A stretch of DNA of 64,000 nt, from NCBI GenBank assembly GCA_016214055.1, contig JACRPE010000007.1, positions 1 to 64,000 on the forward strand. Direction: 5' to 3'. Positions 8,892 through 17,322 of the stretch are shown one piece after another. Numbering within the stretch: position 1 is the first letter of the stretch; the number at the start of each line of letters is the position of its first letter. The stretch is from Candidatus Roizmanbacteria bacterium (GTDB lineage Bacteria > Patescibacteriota > Microgenomatia > UBA1406 > GWC2-37-13). A program made the position numbers and the translations under genes. The notes beneath the pieces were generated by a model. That model ran no database searches. It had not been told where the DNA came from and saw only the letters and a program-made list of their open reading frames with translations.

Positions 8892-9816
8892 TTATTCAGC
8901 ACCAGCAAAAGTTATTTTATCCGGAGAACACGCCGTAGTGTATGGTAAACCGGCATTGGTGAGCGCAATTGACATAAGATTAACAGTAAGTATCATCGAT
9001 GGCAAAAATAAGAAATTGGACACAAAGATGGAAGAAATAATTTTGATTGTAAAAAAATATTTGCGTGATAAAAATATTTCCATAAAAGAAAAAGATTGTC
9101 ACATTTCAATCCAATCGGATATCCCTATTGGTCGTGGATTGGGATCCTCGGGGGCATTGTCTGTTTCCGCCGCCGCGGCCCTCATGGAATTTTTCAGCGG
9201 GAGACAATATAATCCAGAAGAAATTAACAACTGCGCGTATCAGATTGAAAAATTATTTCATAAAAATCCATCAGGCGTTGATCCAACCACCTCCTGTTTC
9301 GGCGGGCTTATTTTTTACCGGAAAGAGTTTGAGTTCCTGAAAACCATATCAAGCCTCCATGCCAAAATTCCTGAAAGAATTGCTGAAAATTTATTCCTCA
9401 TTGATTCGGGAGAACCGCATGAGAGCACTGCGGAGATGGTGCAACAGGTAGGTAAACTGTATAATAATAAGAGTAAGTTTACTGAGGGAATCTTTCAAAA
9501 GATTGAAAAAATTACCAAGCGTATGGTTGTTTCTCTCATGAAAGAAGACAGTGAATTTTTTAAGCAGACGATTGCAGAAAATGAAGTATTGCTGGAAAAA
9601 ATTGGCGTAGTTTCATCGTCAACAAAAAAACTTTTAGAAACACTCCATTCATTTGGAGTTGGTAAGATTACCGGCGCAGGAGGGAAAAAAAGCAGTTCGG
9701 GATACGTATTATTTTACGCCACGGAGAAAGAGAGACTGGAAAAGTATTTACGAGAAAAAAGTATTTCCTATTTAACATTTAACCCTTCTCAAGAGGGAGT
9801 AAGCAAGATTTTATGA
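8878..9816 (+). CDS. mvk: Mevalonate kinase
   Basis: It phosphorylates mevalonate at C5. The 312-residue GHMP kinase has the N-terminal PAKVILSGEHAVVYG (residues 9-23), the ATP-binding GRGLGSSGALS (about 85-95), the catalytic Asp in SGVDPTTS (about 134), and the third GHMP motif near residue 266, here changed to GAGGKKSSSGY. HAVVYG next to the first motif is characteristic of mevalonate kinase. It overlaps both neighbours, so translation is probably coupled. Confidence 0.9.
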   Translation: MKKISYSAPAKVILSGEHAVVYGKPALVSAIDIRLTVSIIDGKNKKLDTKMEEIILIVKKYLRDKNISIKEKDCHISIQSDIPIGRGLGSSGALSVSAAAALMEFFSGRQYNPEEINNCAYQIEKLFHKNPSGVDPTTSCFGGLIFYRKEFEFLKTISSLHAKIPERIAENLFLIDSGEPHESTAEMVQQVGKLYNNKSKFTEGIFQKIEKITKRMVVSLMKEDSEFFKQTIAENEVLLEKIGVVSSSTKKLLETLHSFGVGKITGAGGKKSSSGYVLFYATEKERLEKYLREKSISYLTFNPSQEGVSKIL

Positions 9817-10727
9817 GTATAAAAGTATCGGCACCGGGAAAGTTGATGTTGCTTGGGGATCATGCGGTTGTCTATGGCTATCCCTGTTTGGTCACTGCCG
9901 TTGATAAACGACTCTATGTGGAGGCGGAGATTATCGAATCTGACAATGACGACATCATTACTCCCCAAGTGAAAGAAAGCCGGTTTGTTCTGGAGTCGAT
10001 TGCCTATTTCAAAGAACAGTTTCAAATAAAGGAATCCGTCCGCATAAAAACAAAGGGGGATTTTTCACATCAGGTTGGTCTTGGTTCCTCATCTGCGGTG
10101 ACGGTTGCAACATTTAAGGCTTTAGGATTATTATTCAATAAGCCGATGAGTTTAAGCGAGTTATTCCAAATGAGTTACCGCGTGAATCTTCTCATCCAGG
10201 GAGTCGGGTCGGGGTTTGATATTGCCGCGGCTACCTATGGCGAAACGCTTGAGTATGTCATGGGAGGAAAAGTCATTGAACCCTTACATATAAAATCATT
10301 ACCACTTGTAGTGGGATACTCGGGATTAAAGGCCGATACCCCCTTTTACATCAGGCGTGTAGCTGAAGCTTTCAAATCAAAAAAAGAAGAAATGGAGAAA
10401 ATATTTAAGTCAATACAAATATTAGTTGAGTCGGCAAAAAAAGGACTTCAAACAGGAGACCTTTCTGAGGTTGGAAGATGTATGAATGAAAATCAGAAAC
10501 TACTTGTCCAGCTTGGGGTATGCACACCCAAATTAGATAATATGATCTCATCAGCCATTACAGCCGGTGCCTATGGGGCGAAATTATCAGGCGCGGGTGG
10601 GGGAGATTGTATGATTGCGCTTATCGATGAAGCGAAGCGTCTCAGCATTGAAGAATCTATTGAAAAGGCCGGGGGGGAAATAATACATGTGAATGTCAAT
10701 ACGATAGGTGTTACTATAGAATCATAA
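9813..10727 (+). CDS. GHMP kinase, probable phosphomevalonate kinase
   Basis: A 304-residue GHMP kinase with PGKLMLLGDHAVVYGYP (from residue 8), VGLGSSSAVTV (about 88), QGVGSGFDIAAATYG (about 129) and SGAGGGDCMIAL (about 257). The GSGFDIAA and GAGGGDC forms resemble bacterial phosphomevalonate kinases. With mevalonate kinase upstream and a decarboxylase downstream, the missing step is phosphorylation of phosphomevalonate, so this is the best call. A second mevalonate kinase-like activity cannot be excluded. It overlaps mvk by 4 bp. Confidence 0.75.
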   Translation: MSIKVSAPGKLMLLGDHAVVYGYPCLVTAVDKRLYVEAEIIESDNDDIITPQVKESRFVLESIAYFKEQFQIKESVRIKTKGDFSHQVGLGSSSAVTVATFKALGLLFNKPMSLSELFQMSYRVNLLIQGVGSGFDIAAATYGETLEYVMGGKVIEPLHIKSLPLVVGYSGLKADTPFYIRRVAEAFKSKKEEMEKIFKSIQILVESAKKGLQTGDLSEVGRCMNENQKLLVQLGVCTPKLDNMISSAITAGAYGAKLSGAGGGDCMIALIDEAKRLSIEESIEKAGGEIIHVNVNTIGVTIES

Positions 10728-10728
10728 T

Positions 10729-11232
10729 ATGCAAACTACTGATAATCAAAAAGAACTGTTCATCGTGGTTGATGAAAAAGATAATATTTTAGGTTATAAA
10801 ACGAGATATGAGTGTCATCATGATAAAAATTTAATACACCGCGGTGTGGGAGTTGCATTGTTTAATTTAATAGGAGAAATCGCTTTTCAAAAACGGAGCA
10901 AGACGAAAGATCACTACCCAGGATTATACACATTGACCTCTTCAGGTCATGTTTCGAAAGGTGAGTCATATCATCGAGCGGCCACACGAGAACTGAAGGA
11001 GGAAGTTGGAGTCGAAAATATCAAACTCGAGTTTGTTTCAAAACGGTTAATTGTATTTGAAAAAGAAAAAGGAATGGACACCTTTTATAAAGGAACGTAC
11101 AACGGTGAATTTGTGATTGACAGAAAAGAAGTCGATGGAATATATTATTTCAGCAAATCACAAATTCTTACAATCAAACACCAGATGACCTCTTATTGTT
11201 TAAGTAGTTTAGAAGTTCTCGGTTGGATATGA
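10729..11232 (+). CDS. Nudix protein resembling type 1 isopentenyl-diphosphate isomerase
   Basis: A 167-residue Nudix protein of the IDI type 1/YfcD branch: VDEKDNILGYKTR at the N-terminus, QKRSKTKDHYPGLYTLTSSG, then a complete Nudix box GHVSKGESYHRAATRELKEEVG (key Gly, Glu, Arg-Glu and Glu-Glu all present, about residues 69-90). True IDI-1 has a catalytic Cys in TNxCCSHP; here the aligned segment is LTSSGH, with Ser. Its place inside the mevalonate operon argues for IPP/DMAPP interconversion, but the missing Cys makes Nudix hydrolysis an alternative. Confidence 0.7.
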   Translation: MQTTDNQKELFIVVDEKDNILGYKTRYECHHDKNLIHRGVGVALFNLIGEIAFQKRSKTKDHYPGLYTLTSSGHVSKGESYHRAATRELKEEVGVENIKLEFVSKRLIVFEKEKGMDTFYKGTYNGEFVIDRKEVDGIYYFSKSQILTIKHQMTSYCLSSLEVLGWI

Positions 11233-12206
11233 AAAAAACTGCTATTGCTCCAACAAACATTGCCTTCATCAAATATTGGGGAAGAAAAGATGAAGTTTTG
11301 AGACTGCCGACGAATGGAAGTGTTTCGATGAACTTGAGCGGTTTGTCAACGACGACTACGGTCGAATTTGATAAAAAATATTCAAAAGATGAGGTGACAA
11401 TAAACGGTATTCAAAATGAAAAAGAATCGTTGAGAGTCATAAAGCATCTTGACCGAATCCGAAGGCTTGCAAATATTTCAGAAAAAGCGAAAGTTGTTTC
11501 AACTAATAATTTTCCCTCCGCAACAGGACTTTCCTCATCTGCATCAGGCTTTGCCGCCCTGACTGTAGCCGGATGTGCCGCCGCGGGTCTTAAATTAAAT
11601 ACAAAAGAATTATCCATTCTTGCCCGTCAAGGTTCCGGTTCTTCCTGCCGTTCAATACCTGATGGATTTGTTGAGTGGGTTGATGGGGACACAAGTGATA
11701 CTTCATATGCTGAGTCAATTTTTCCATCAGACTATTGGGACATTGCCGATATTGTTGTAATAGTGAGCAATGAAAAAAAAGACGTATTATCAAGCGAAGG
11801 ACAACGGTTAGTGGGGACAAGCCCATTCATGCCGGCTCGATTAAAACACATGTCCGACAAAATAATACAGTGCAAAAAATATATAAAAGAAAAAGATTTC
11901 AAATCATTTGGAGAATTAGTCGAAAGCGAAGCGCTTGAACTTCACGCAATCATGCTAACCTCTCAACCTTCACTCATTTATTGGCTTCCTGCGACCATAA
12001 GCATGATGAAGCTGGTTAAAAAATGGAGGAGCGAAGGATTGCCCGTATATTTCACGGTGAACACCGGTCAGGATATTCATTTGATCTGCGAAAAAAAAGA
12101 CATTTCAAGTCTTGAAGAAAAACTGAAGACGGTTCAAGATATAAAAAAAATAATCATAAACTACCCATCGCACGGAACCGCTTTGACGGAGCAACATCTT
12201 TTTTAG
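11229..12206 (+). CDS. mvaD: Diphosphomevalonate decarboxylase-like GHMP protein
   Basis: It would decarboxylate mevalonate 5-diphosphate to IPP. The 325-residue protein has TNIAFIKYWGR (about residues 9-19, with the active-site Lys), NFPSATGLSSSASGFAALT (about 93-110) and RQGSGSSCRSIPDGFVEW (catalytic Arg, about 138). The usual FTMDAGPN motif reads FTVNTGQD (about 275), so the aspartate expected there is Asn. ATG 11229 overlaps the Nudix stop by 4 bp and is preferred over a TTG at 11223. It closes the first isoprenoid run and converges with the next gene. Confidence 0.85.
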   Translation: MKKTAIAPTNIAFIKYWGRKDEVLRLPTNGSVSMNLSGLSTTTTVEFDKKYSKDEVTINGIQNEKESLRVIKHLDRIRRLANISEKAKVVSTNNFPSATGLSSSASGFAALTVAGCAAAGLKLNTKELSILARQGSGSSCRSIPDGFVEWVDGDTSDTSYAESIFPSDYWDIADIVVIVSNEKKDVLSSEGQRLVGTSPFMPARLKHMSDKIIQCKKYIKEKDFKSFGELVESEALELHAIMLTSQPSLIYWLPATISMMKLVKKWRSEGLPVYFTVNTGQDIHLICEKKDISSLEEKLKTVQDIKKIIINYPSHGTALTEQHLF

Positions 12207-12211
12207 TGGAA

Positions 12212-12592
12212 TTAAGGACCTATTCGGGGTAGTGTAATCTGAAAGTCTCCTCCGATTCCAAACTTTCCTCCGAGCACCGTACCCATGACAAATGAGAAAA
12301 TGGTAAAGGCGGCTACCATTAGGATGAGTCCGATGACCGCATTCATCATCTTATTTTGTGCCTTGGTTAACTTTTCCTTTTCGCCCGATGAGTTTATCCA
12401 ATCAAACGCGCCCCATAATAAGTAGAGAAGCGCGGCCAAACCTCCTATAAATAATACAATTTGAATGAAAAAAGCAATTAGATTACCCAAGCCCTGTACG
12501 GGGTCATTCCCCACAAACTCACTTCCCGGAGGTTTATTTACCGTACCGAAAATATTTTTAACTTGTTGATCCACGTCTGCGAGTAATCTCAT
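12212..12592 (-). CDS. VirB2-like pilin/membrane subunit
   Basis: A 126-residue protein with two long hydrophobic helices (about residues 35-60 and 82-106) separated by the polar loop NSSGEKEKLTKAQNKM. This helix-loop-helix with a GEKEKxxKAQ loop is the VirB2/TrbC-like or CPR 'pilin' pattern seen three more times in this window (12589, 51114, 59974). It overlaps its upstream partner by 4 bp. These two genes run against the isoprenoid genes around them, so they look inserted. Confidence 0.65.
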   Translation of the reverse strand: MRLLADVDQQVKNIFGTVNKPPGSEFVGNDPVQGLGNLIAFFIQIVLFIGGLAALLYLLWGAFDWINSSGEKEKLTKAQNKMMNAVIGLILMVAAFTIFSFVMGTVLGGKFGIGGDFQITLPRIGP

Positions 12593-12888
12593 ATGGGTAA
12601 TTCAATTTTAAAAAACCAACTGATAAGTTTTGCCACCAAGTAAGCCGAAATAACAATTACTAACCCCATAACGGCCGAGAACATGGTCGCTTGAGCTTTT
12701 TTCACTCCTTCGGCATTATCTCCACTGGTTACATACATGAATGCTCCGGTTATAAGCATCATCAGGAATATAAGTCCAGCCCCGACAGTCATAAAGGGTA
12801 TAAGAATGTTTAAGATTGACCCCAATGAGGAGATCTTGGCAACCGGATTATTGTTTGGATCAGCAAAATTCACTCCATACACGTCCAT
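12589..12888 (-). CDS. VirB2-like pilin/membrane subunit
   Basis: A 99-residue protein with a short N-terminal stretch, TM helix 1 (about residues 25-52), a loop TSGDNAEGVKKAQATM, and TM helix 2 (about 70-92). The loop motif and topology match VirB2-like subunits of type IV secretion-related systems. ATG 12888 has TATAGT 6 nt upstream (12895-12900, minus strand), giving a leaderless transcript for the pair. Confidence 0.65.
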   Translation of the reverse strand: MDVYGVNFADPNNNPVAKISSLGSILNILIPFMTVGAGLIFLMMLITGAFMYVTSGDNAEGVKKAQATMFSAVMGLVIVISAYLVAKLISWFFKIELPI

Positions 12889-12944
12889 ACCTAAACTATA
12901 TATAAATTACTTATTTCTGTCAAGCATGGGCACGCTGGACTTGA

Positions 12945-12950
12945 TATAAT
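12945..12950 (+). promoter_or_regulatory. Extended -10 promoter of uppS (leaderless)
   Basis: TGATATAAT (12942-12950) is an extended -10 box. The TATAAT ends 6 nt before ATG 12957, so transcription should begin at or next to the start codon. There is no ribosome-binding site. It separates the uppS transcript from the mevalonate operon. Confidence 0.7.
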
Positions 12951-12956
12951 TACTTC

Positions 12957-13655
12957 ATGGATAAGATGAAAGTACCCGTTCACATTGCTATTATTGCGGA
13001 CGGGAACCGCAGGTGGGCAAAAGAACGGGGATTACCGACTCTTGAGGGCCACAGGAGAGGTGCGGAGGTTGTGAAGCAGCTCAGTAAAAAAGCAAAAGCA
13101 CTCGGCGTAAAAATAATTACGTTTTGGGTTTTTTCAACAGAGAACTGGAAGCGTACGGTTGAGGAAACAGGCTATCTCATGAATTTATTTGATACCTTCG
13201 TCGATCTCGAACGGAAAGAGGCAGTTAAAGAAAAAACGCGCATCATCCACATGGGGAGGAAAGACCGCATCCCGGAAGGTCTTAGAAAAAAAATCATACA
13301 AGCTGAGGAAGAAACAAAACATTTCACGGATTATTATTTTGTGGTAGCTTTGGATTATGGAGGAAGAGATGAGGTAGTAAGAGCAGTACAAAAGATACAT
13401 AACGATGGATTATCAATGAGCAATTTACAAGAGAGTGATATTGATAATTATCTTGATACAAAGGATCTTCCTCAACCGGACCCGGATATAATTATTAGGA
13501 CGAGCGGAGAATCACGATTATCCGGTTTTATGAGTTGGCAATCTGCGTACAGTGAATATTGTTTTTCACCTCTTATGTTTCCTGACTTTGGCCCAGACAA
13601 ACTGGAGGAAGCAATTAAGGAATACGGAGAACGTAAACGGAGATTTGGGAAATGA
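12957..13655 (+). CDS. uppS: Isoprenyl transferase (undecaprenyl diphosphate synthase)
   Basis: It elongates farnesyl diphosphate with IPP in cis to make the polyprenyl carrier for cell-wall precursors. The 232-residue protein has HIAIIADGNRRWA (residues 8-20, with the catalytic Asp), GHRRGAE, FWVFSTENWKR (about 56-66), and the C-terminal DIIIRTSGESRLSGFMSWQSAYSE pattern, all diagnostic. The polyprenyl synthase gene overlaps by 4 bp, so the two prenyltransferases are co-expressed. Confidence 0.95.
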   Translation: MDKMKVPVHIAIIADGNRRWAKERGLPTLEGHRRGAEVVKQLSKKAKALGVKIITFWVFSTENWKRTVEETGYLMNLFDTFVDLERKEAVKEKTRIIHMGRKDRIPEGLRKKIIQAEEETKHFTDYYFVVALDYGGRDEVVRAVQKIHNDGLSMSNLQESDIDNYLDTKDLPQPDPDIIIRTSGESRLSGFMSWQSAYSEYCFSPLMFPDFGPDKLEEAIKEYGERKRRFGK

Positions 13656-14650
13656 AACATCTAAAAGTATTTAAAAAAGAGTTTGACACTGCGCTCCACT
13701 CCTATCTTGATGGAAAATCACAATTCTTTAATAAAACCGTGCCTCATGGTGGGGAAATGATTGAATGTATCCAAGAGTTTATCAGATATGGAGGTAAGAG
13801 ATTTCGACCTGCGCTATTTCACTACGCGTATGAAAGCTTTAGCAAAACAAACGACTTAAACTCCATCCAATTTTCATTTATTTTCGAACTCTTCCAATCA
13901 TTTGTACTTATCCACGATGACATAATCGATCATGCGAAACTTCGAAGAGGCAATCCAACGATTCATGCCAAGTATGGGATGGAAATGGGAATATTGGCAG
14001 GAGATTTTGCCCTTACGCTTGCTGATGAACTTTTCATGGATATTATTTATGCTTCAAATTTTTCTCAATCAATAAAAAAACCGTCGATTAATCTTTATAA
14101 CCAATATAAACAAGAGCTTCTTATTGGACAGTATTTGGATTCAAAGCACTTGGGTTCACCTGAAAAAATAATGTTATTAAAAACAGCACAATATTCTTTT
14201 GCACGTCCGGTTGTATTCGGGTTATTATTAGCAAGTGTTTCGAAGGAAATTATTAAGAAATGGGAGGCGTGGATGACGAAGGCGGGTATAACTTTTCAAC
14301 TAATGGATGACTATGAAGGGGTTATGGGGAATGAATCGAAAACCGGAAAATCAGTTAGCTCTGATACCGAAGAAGGAAAGAATACACTCATTGTTGAGTT
14401 ATTCAAAAAGAAGGCAAATAAACGAGAATTAGATCGTTTTCATTCATTTTTTGGAAAACACAGTATGACAAAAGAGGATGTCAATTGGTACAAGAATAAA
14501 ATTCAAGAGAAACTAATCGATATTGAAATCAAGTCACGAATAAGTTCTTCATGCAAAGAATTACTCCAAGAATTACATACAACTCTTGGTGCCCATACCG
14601 ATCTTCACATTCTTGCACAGGAAATACTTGACCACATTCAAATGATATAA
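13652..14650 (+). CDS. Polyprenyl (trans-isoprenyl) diphosphate synthase
   Basis: It condenses DMAPP and IPP to short- or medium-chain prenyl diphosphates. The 332-residue protein has the first Asp-rich motif in IHDDIIDHAKLRRG (DDIID, about residues 89-93) and the second in QLMDDYEGVMG (about 218), where the last Asp of DDxxD is Gly. GGKRFRP near residue 47 binds diphosphate. It supplies the allylic primer for UppS, completing a route from acetyl-CoA to the polyprenyl carrier within this island. Confidence 0.9.
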   Translation: MKHLKVFKKEFDTALHSYLDGKSQFFNKTVPHGGEMIECIQEFIRYGGKRFRPALFHYAYESFSKTNDLNSIQFSFIFELFQSFVLIHDDIIDHAKLRRGNPTIHAKYGMEMGILAGDFALTLADELFMDIIYASNFSQSIKKPSINLYNQYKQELLIGQYLDSKHLGSPEKIMLLKTAQYSFARPVVFGLLLASVSKEIIKKWEAWMTKAGITFQLMDDYEGVMGNESKTGKSVSSDTEEGKNTLIVELFKKKANKRELDRFHSFFGKHSMTKEDVNWYKNKIQEKLIDIEIKSRISSSCKELLQELHTTLGAHTDLHILAQEILDHIQMI

Positions 14651-14658
14651 TAATTGCT

Positions 14659-15702
14659 ATGTTCAACCCCACCTTCAATATCACCAATAAAACTCTCAAC
14701 AACATTTCTAAGATTGAAGCGGCGGAGGAAGTAATCCGTCACTCACCCCTTCTTCCCCTCTGGGAAAAACAATTTAAAGAGGATGCCATCATACGGTCGG
14801 CCTATCACGGTACTCATATTGAAGGTAACATGTTAAAACAGGATGAGGCAAAAGATGTACTTTTGGGAAAAGATGTCTTAGGACGTCCGAGGGATATCCA
14901 GGAAATCATCAACTACCGGAAAGTGATTGAGCTCATCGACGAGGAGGCGCAGAAAAAGATTGATAAAATCACCGAGCAACTTATCAAGAAACTACATCGA
15001 ACCATTACTTCAAAAATTCTGAATCTCGAGCAAACAGGGGAGTACCGACTCAAACAGGTTGTTATCCGCAACTCATCCAACGGGGAAATTACTTTTAAGC
15101 CACCCACACCAATGGAAGTTCCTTTCCTCATGCGTGAATTTGTGTACTGGATTAATAAGGAAAATGCGGACGAAATACACCCGGTCTTGCGGGCTGGGAT
15201 AGTACACCATGAATTGGTCCGCATCCATCCCTTCATCGACGGGAATGGAAGAGTTGCTCGGGTACTTGCAAGTCTAATTCTCCTTCTTGGTGGGTATGAT
15301 ATCCGACGGTTTTTTTCACTTGAGGAATATTATGATCGCGATGCTGTCGTATATTATGAGCACTTAGGAAAAGCTACGGCGGGAGATCTCACCTCATGGC
15401 TTGAATACTTTACTTATGGGGCGGCTATTGAATTTACTAAAACGAAGGAAAAAATATTAAAGCTATCAAAGGATGTTAAATTGAAAGAGCGAATGGGGGG
15501 CAAGCAAATATTTTTGACCGAACGGCAGATTAAAATAATTGAGTATATTCAGGAAGTCGGCTATCTGCAAAATAAATCCTTCAGTACGTTATTTGCCGAT
15601 ATTTCAGAAGACTCGGTCCTTCGGGATGTGCAGGATCTTATAAAAAAAGGAATCATCAAAAAAGTCGGAAGCACTAAGTCTGCAAGGTATGTTACTGTAT
15701 GA
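14659..15702 (+). CDS. Fic-domain protein (AMPylator-like) with C-terminal winged helix
   Basis: Fic proteins transfer AMP or other groups from nucleotides to protein hydroxyls. The 347-residue protein has HPFIDGNGRVAR (about residues 190-201), the full HPFx[D/E]GNGRxxR core. Near residue 49, HGTHIEGN resembles the inhibitory-helix motif of class II Fic proteins. The last 70 residues (TERQIKIIEYIQEVGYL...LRDVQDLIKKGIIKKVG) form a winged helix, suggesting DNA binding. TATAAT (14646-14651) sits 7 nt before the ATG. It is the last gene before hairpin copy 2; whether it belongs functionally to the isoprenoid genes is unknown. Confidence 0.9.
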   Translation: MFNPTFNITNKTLNNISKIEAAEEVIRHSPLLPLWEKQFKEDAIIRSAYHGTHIEGNMLKQDEAKDVLLGKDVLGRPRDIQEIINYRKVIELIDEEAQKKIDKITEQLIKKLHRTITSKILNLEQTGEYRLKQVVIRNSSNGEITFKPPTPMEVPFLMREFVYWINKENADEIHPVLRAGIVHHELVRIHPFIDGNGRVARVLASLILLLGGYDIRRFFSLEEYYDRDAVVYYEHLGKATAGDLTSWLEYFTYGAAIEFTKTKEKILKLSKDVKLKERMGGKQIFLTERQIKIIEYIQEVGYLQNKSFSTLFADISEDSVLRDVQDLIKKGIIKKVGSTKSARYVTV

Positions 15703-15713
15703 TGTAAGATCCT

Positions 15714-15824
15714 ACGTTCTCGAATATGTCTTTTCGCAAATGCACAAAGCTAGTAAGCGTTATTTCAGATAATAACCTTGGTTACCTCGCATGTCATTTG
15801 CTCAAATCCACATTCTTCGAACGT
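15714..15824. repeat. 110-bp covarying hairpin element, copy 2
   Basis: The copy opens with ACGTTCTCGAAT and closes with ATTCTTCGAACGT, in the same orientation as 5142-5251, and keeps base pairing through paired substitutions. The inner AAGCTAGTAAGCGTTA is identical; the apical GTTATT...AATAAC can form an extra stem here. It lies between the Fic stop (12 nt before) and the gldG stop (12 nt after, convergent) and is followed by TTTTTCTT, so it could also act as a terminator. Confidence 0.85.
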
Positions 15825-15836
15825 TTTTCTTAGAAT

Positions 15837-17318
15837 TTACTTTCTTCTCATCAGTCTGACTCCTCCGTAGAGGGCAAGCAGTACCGGCAAAAGGAGAATA
15901 TCAAGATATTTAACCGTATCTTTTGTGTTATCGGATAACTCAGGGAGCGGATAAAAAGTTATGGTGCGCGAGCGGATCCCGGACAAAGCTCCGCCTGAGG
16001 CAAGATTATTTATAAGGTTAAAGATGAAGTCCACATTGCCGCTATTTTTACTCAAGTATTGCACATTGAGAAAGCGGGATGAGGGGATAAGGACAGCGGT
16101 TCCGCCCTCACGGGTTTGCACTTGACCAACGAGAGAGAATTCATTTATATCTTTCAATTCAGGCTGTTTAATTTTCTGAGGAAGAAGCTCGTATGAATCT
16201 TTTTGCTCCCAGGAATTTTTAGGTGATGATATGAGAGTCTGCATTTCCAAGCCGCTTTTCTTATTCATCGAAACGGAGGAAGTCCAAGGGAAGGTAAGCT
16301 GTGCGACGTTGGTGAAATATCCGCTTTTCTGATTGAAATTATTTGTCTTGATCCAAAAAGGATACGGTGTCATGAATTGATACGTTTCATTTCCAAAGTT
16401 GACATACTCGGCACTTGAGGAAAGGACAAAATCCTTATTCAGCGTGATTCCCCATTCTTCAAGCAGAGAAAAAAGATCATGAGTTGCGGCTTCGGTCGTA
16501 AGATTGTCGTTTATCCCAACCCCATCCAGGAGAAAAACAATTTTGCCTTTATTTGCAACATATTTTTTAATTTTTTCTATTTCTTTTTCGCCATATTTTT
16601 TCTTATTTGAATCGATGAGGATAACCGTCTTATACGAGGAATCAATTTCTTTCACCGAGTCGGGTGTGAGATCGAGGGGGACAATATCATACTGTTGGCT
16701 TAGTATGTTTCTGAACACTGCATATGGATCCTGCTGTGGATTCGTTGCTTGTTCCATACCCACAACTGCAATCTTGGTTGACTCCTTCTTGGTCAGTTTA
16801 TAGATAAGTGAGGTTGTGTTGTATTCGAGATTCCCCAAGTCAGTCGCCTGAGGAAGTATTTCTTTTTTATCTGAGAAAAATATGCCAAGGGCAAAGTACG
16901 CATTTGATAACTGATATTTATTTTTCTCCAGTTGAGAGTACTGAAGTTCAGGTATACCCAGCTCTCTTATCTCAGTCAAACTTGAGGGATCTTTTTTCGG
17001 ATCAATAATCTTCACAATGATTTTATTTCTGCTTTCTTTTTTATATTCATTGAGCAGATCCTCAACCTCTGCCTTAACCGGGAGGAGGGGAGTCGGCAAG
17101 TCTGAGGAAACGAAAAACTTAATATTTACCACATCATCAAGGGAGTGAAGGATTTTTTTGGTTGAAGGTGAGAGAGTGTAGGCGCTTCCTTTTGAAAAAT
17201 CAAGCCGGAGGGATACCACCCCGATTAAAAGATTAGTAACTACGAGAAGTGCAAGACTCATCAATACAATAATCTGTTTATCGATATTGGTTAAGCGGAA
17301 CAAGCGGGTAAATTTCAT
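15837..17318 (-). CDS. GldG-like ABC auxiliary protein
   Basis: A 493-residue protein with an N-terminal TM helix (residues 17-38), an extracytoplasmic region beginning RLDFSKGSAYTLSPSTKKIL (the GldG/ABC_transp_aux signature), and a C-terminal TM helix (about 470-487) before a basic tail. It is the third gene of an ATPase-permease-GldG unit with 3-5 nt spacing. Such units export unknown substrates in CPR and gliding Bacteroidetes; the substrate here is unknown. Confidence 0.85.
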   Translation of the reverse strand: MKFTRLFRLTNIDKQIIVLMSLALLVVTNLLIGVVSLRLDFSKGSAYTLSPSTKKILHSLDDVVNIKFFVSSDLPTPLLPVKAEVEDLLNEYKKESRNKIIVKIIDPKKDPSSLTEIRELGIPELQYSQLEKNKYQLSNAYFALGIFFSDKKEILPQATDLGNLEYNTTSLIYKLTKKESTKIAVVGMEQATNPQQDPYAVFRNILSQQYDIVPLDLTPDSVKEIDSSYKTVILIDSNKKKYGEKEIEKIKKYVANKGKIVFLLDGVGINDNLTTEAATHDLFSLLEEWGITLNKDFVLSSSAEYVNFGNETYQFMTPYPFWIKTNNFNQKSGYFTNVAQLTFPWTSSVSMNKKSGLEMQTLISSPKNSWEQKDSYELLPQKIKQPELKDINEFSLVGQVQTREGGTAVLIPSSRFLNVQYLSKNSGNVDFIFNLINNLASGGALSGIRSRTITFYPLPELSDNTKDTVKYLDILLLPVLLALYGGVRLMRRK

Positions 17319-17322
17319 AAGA

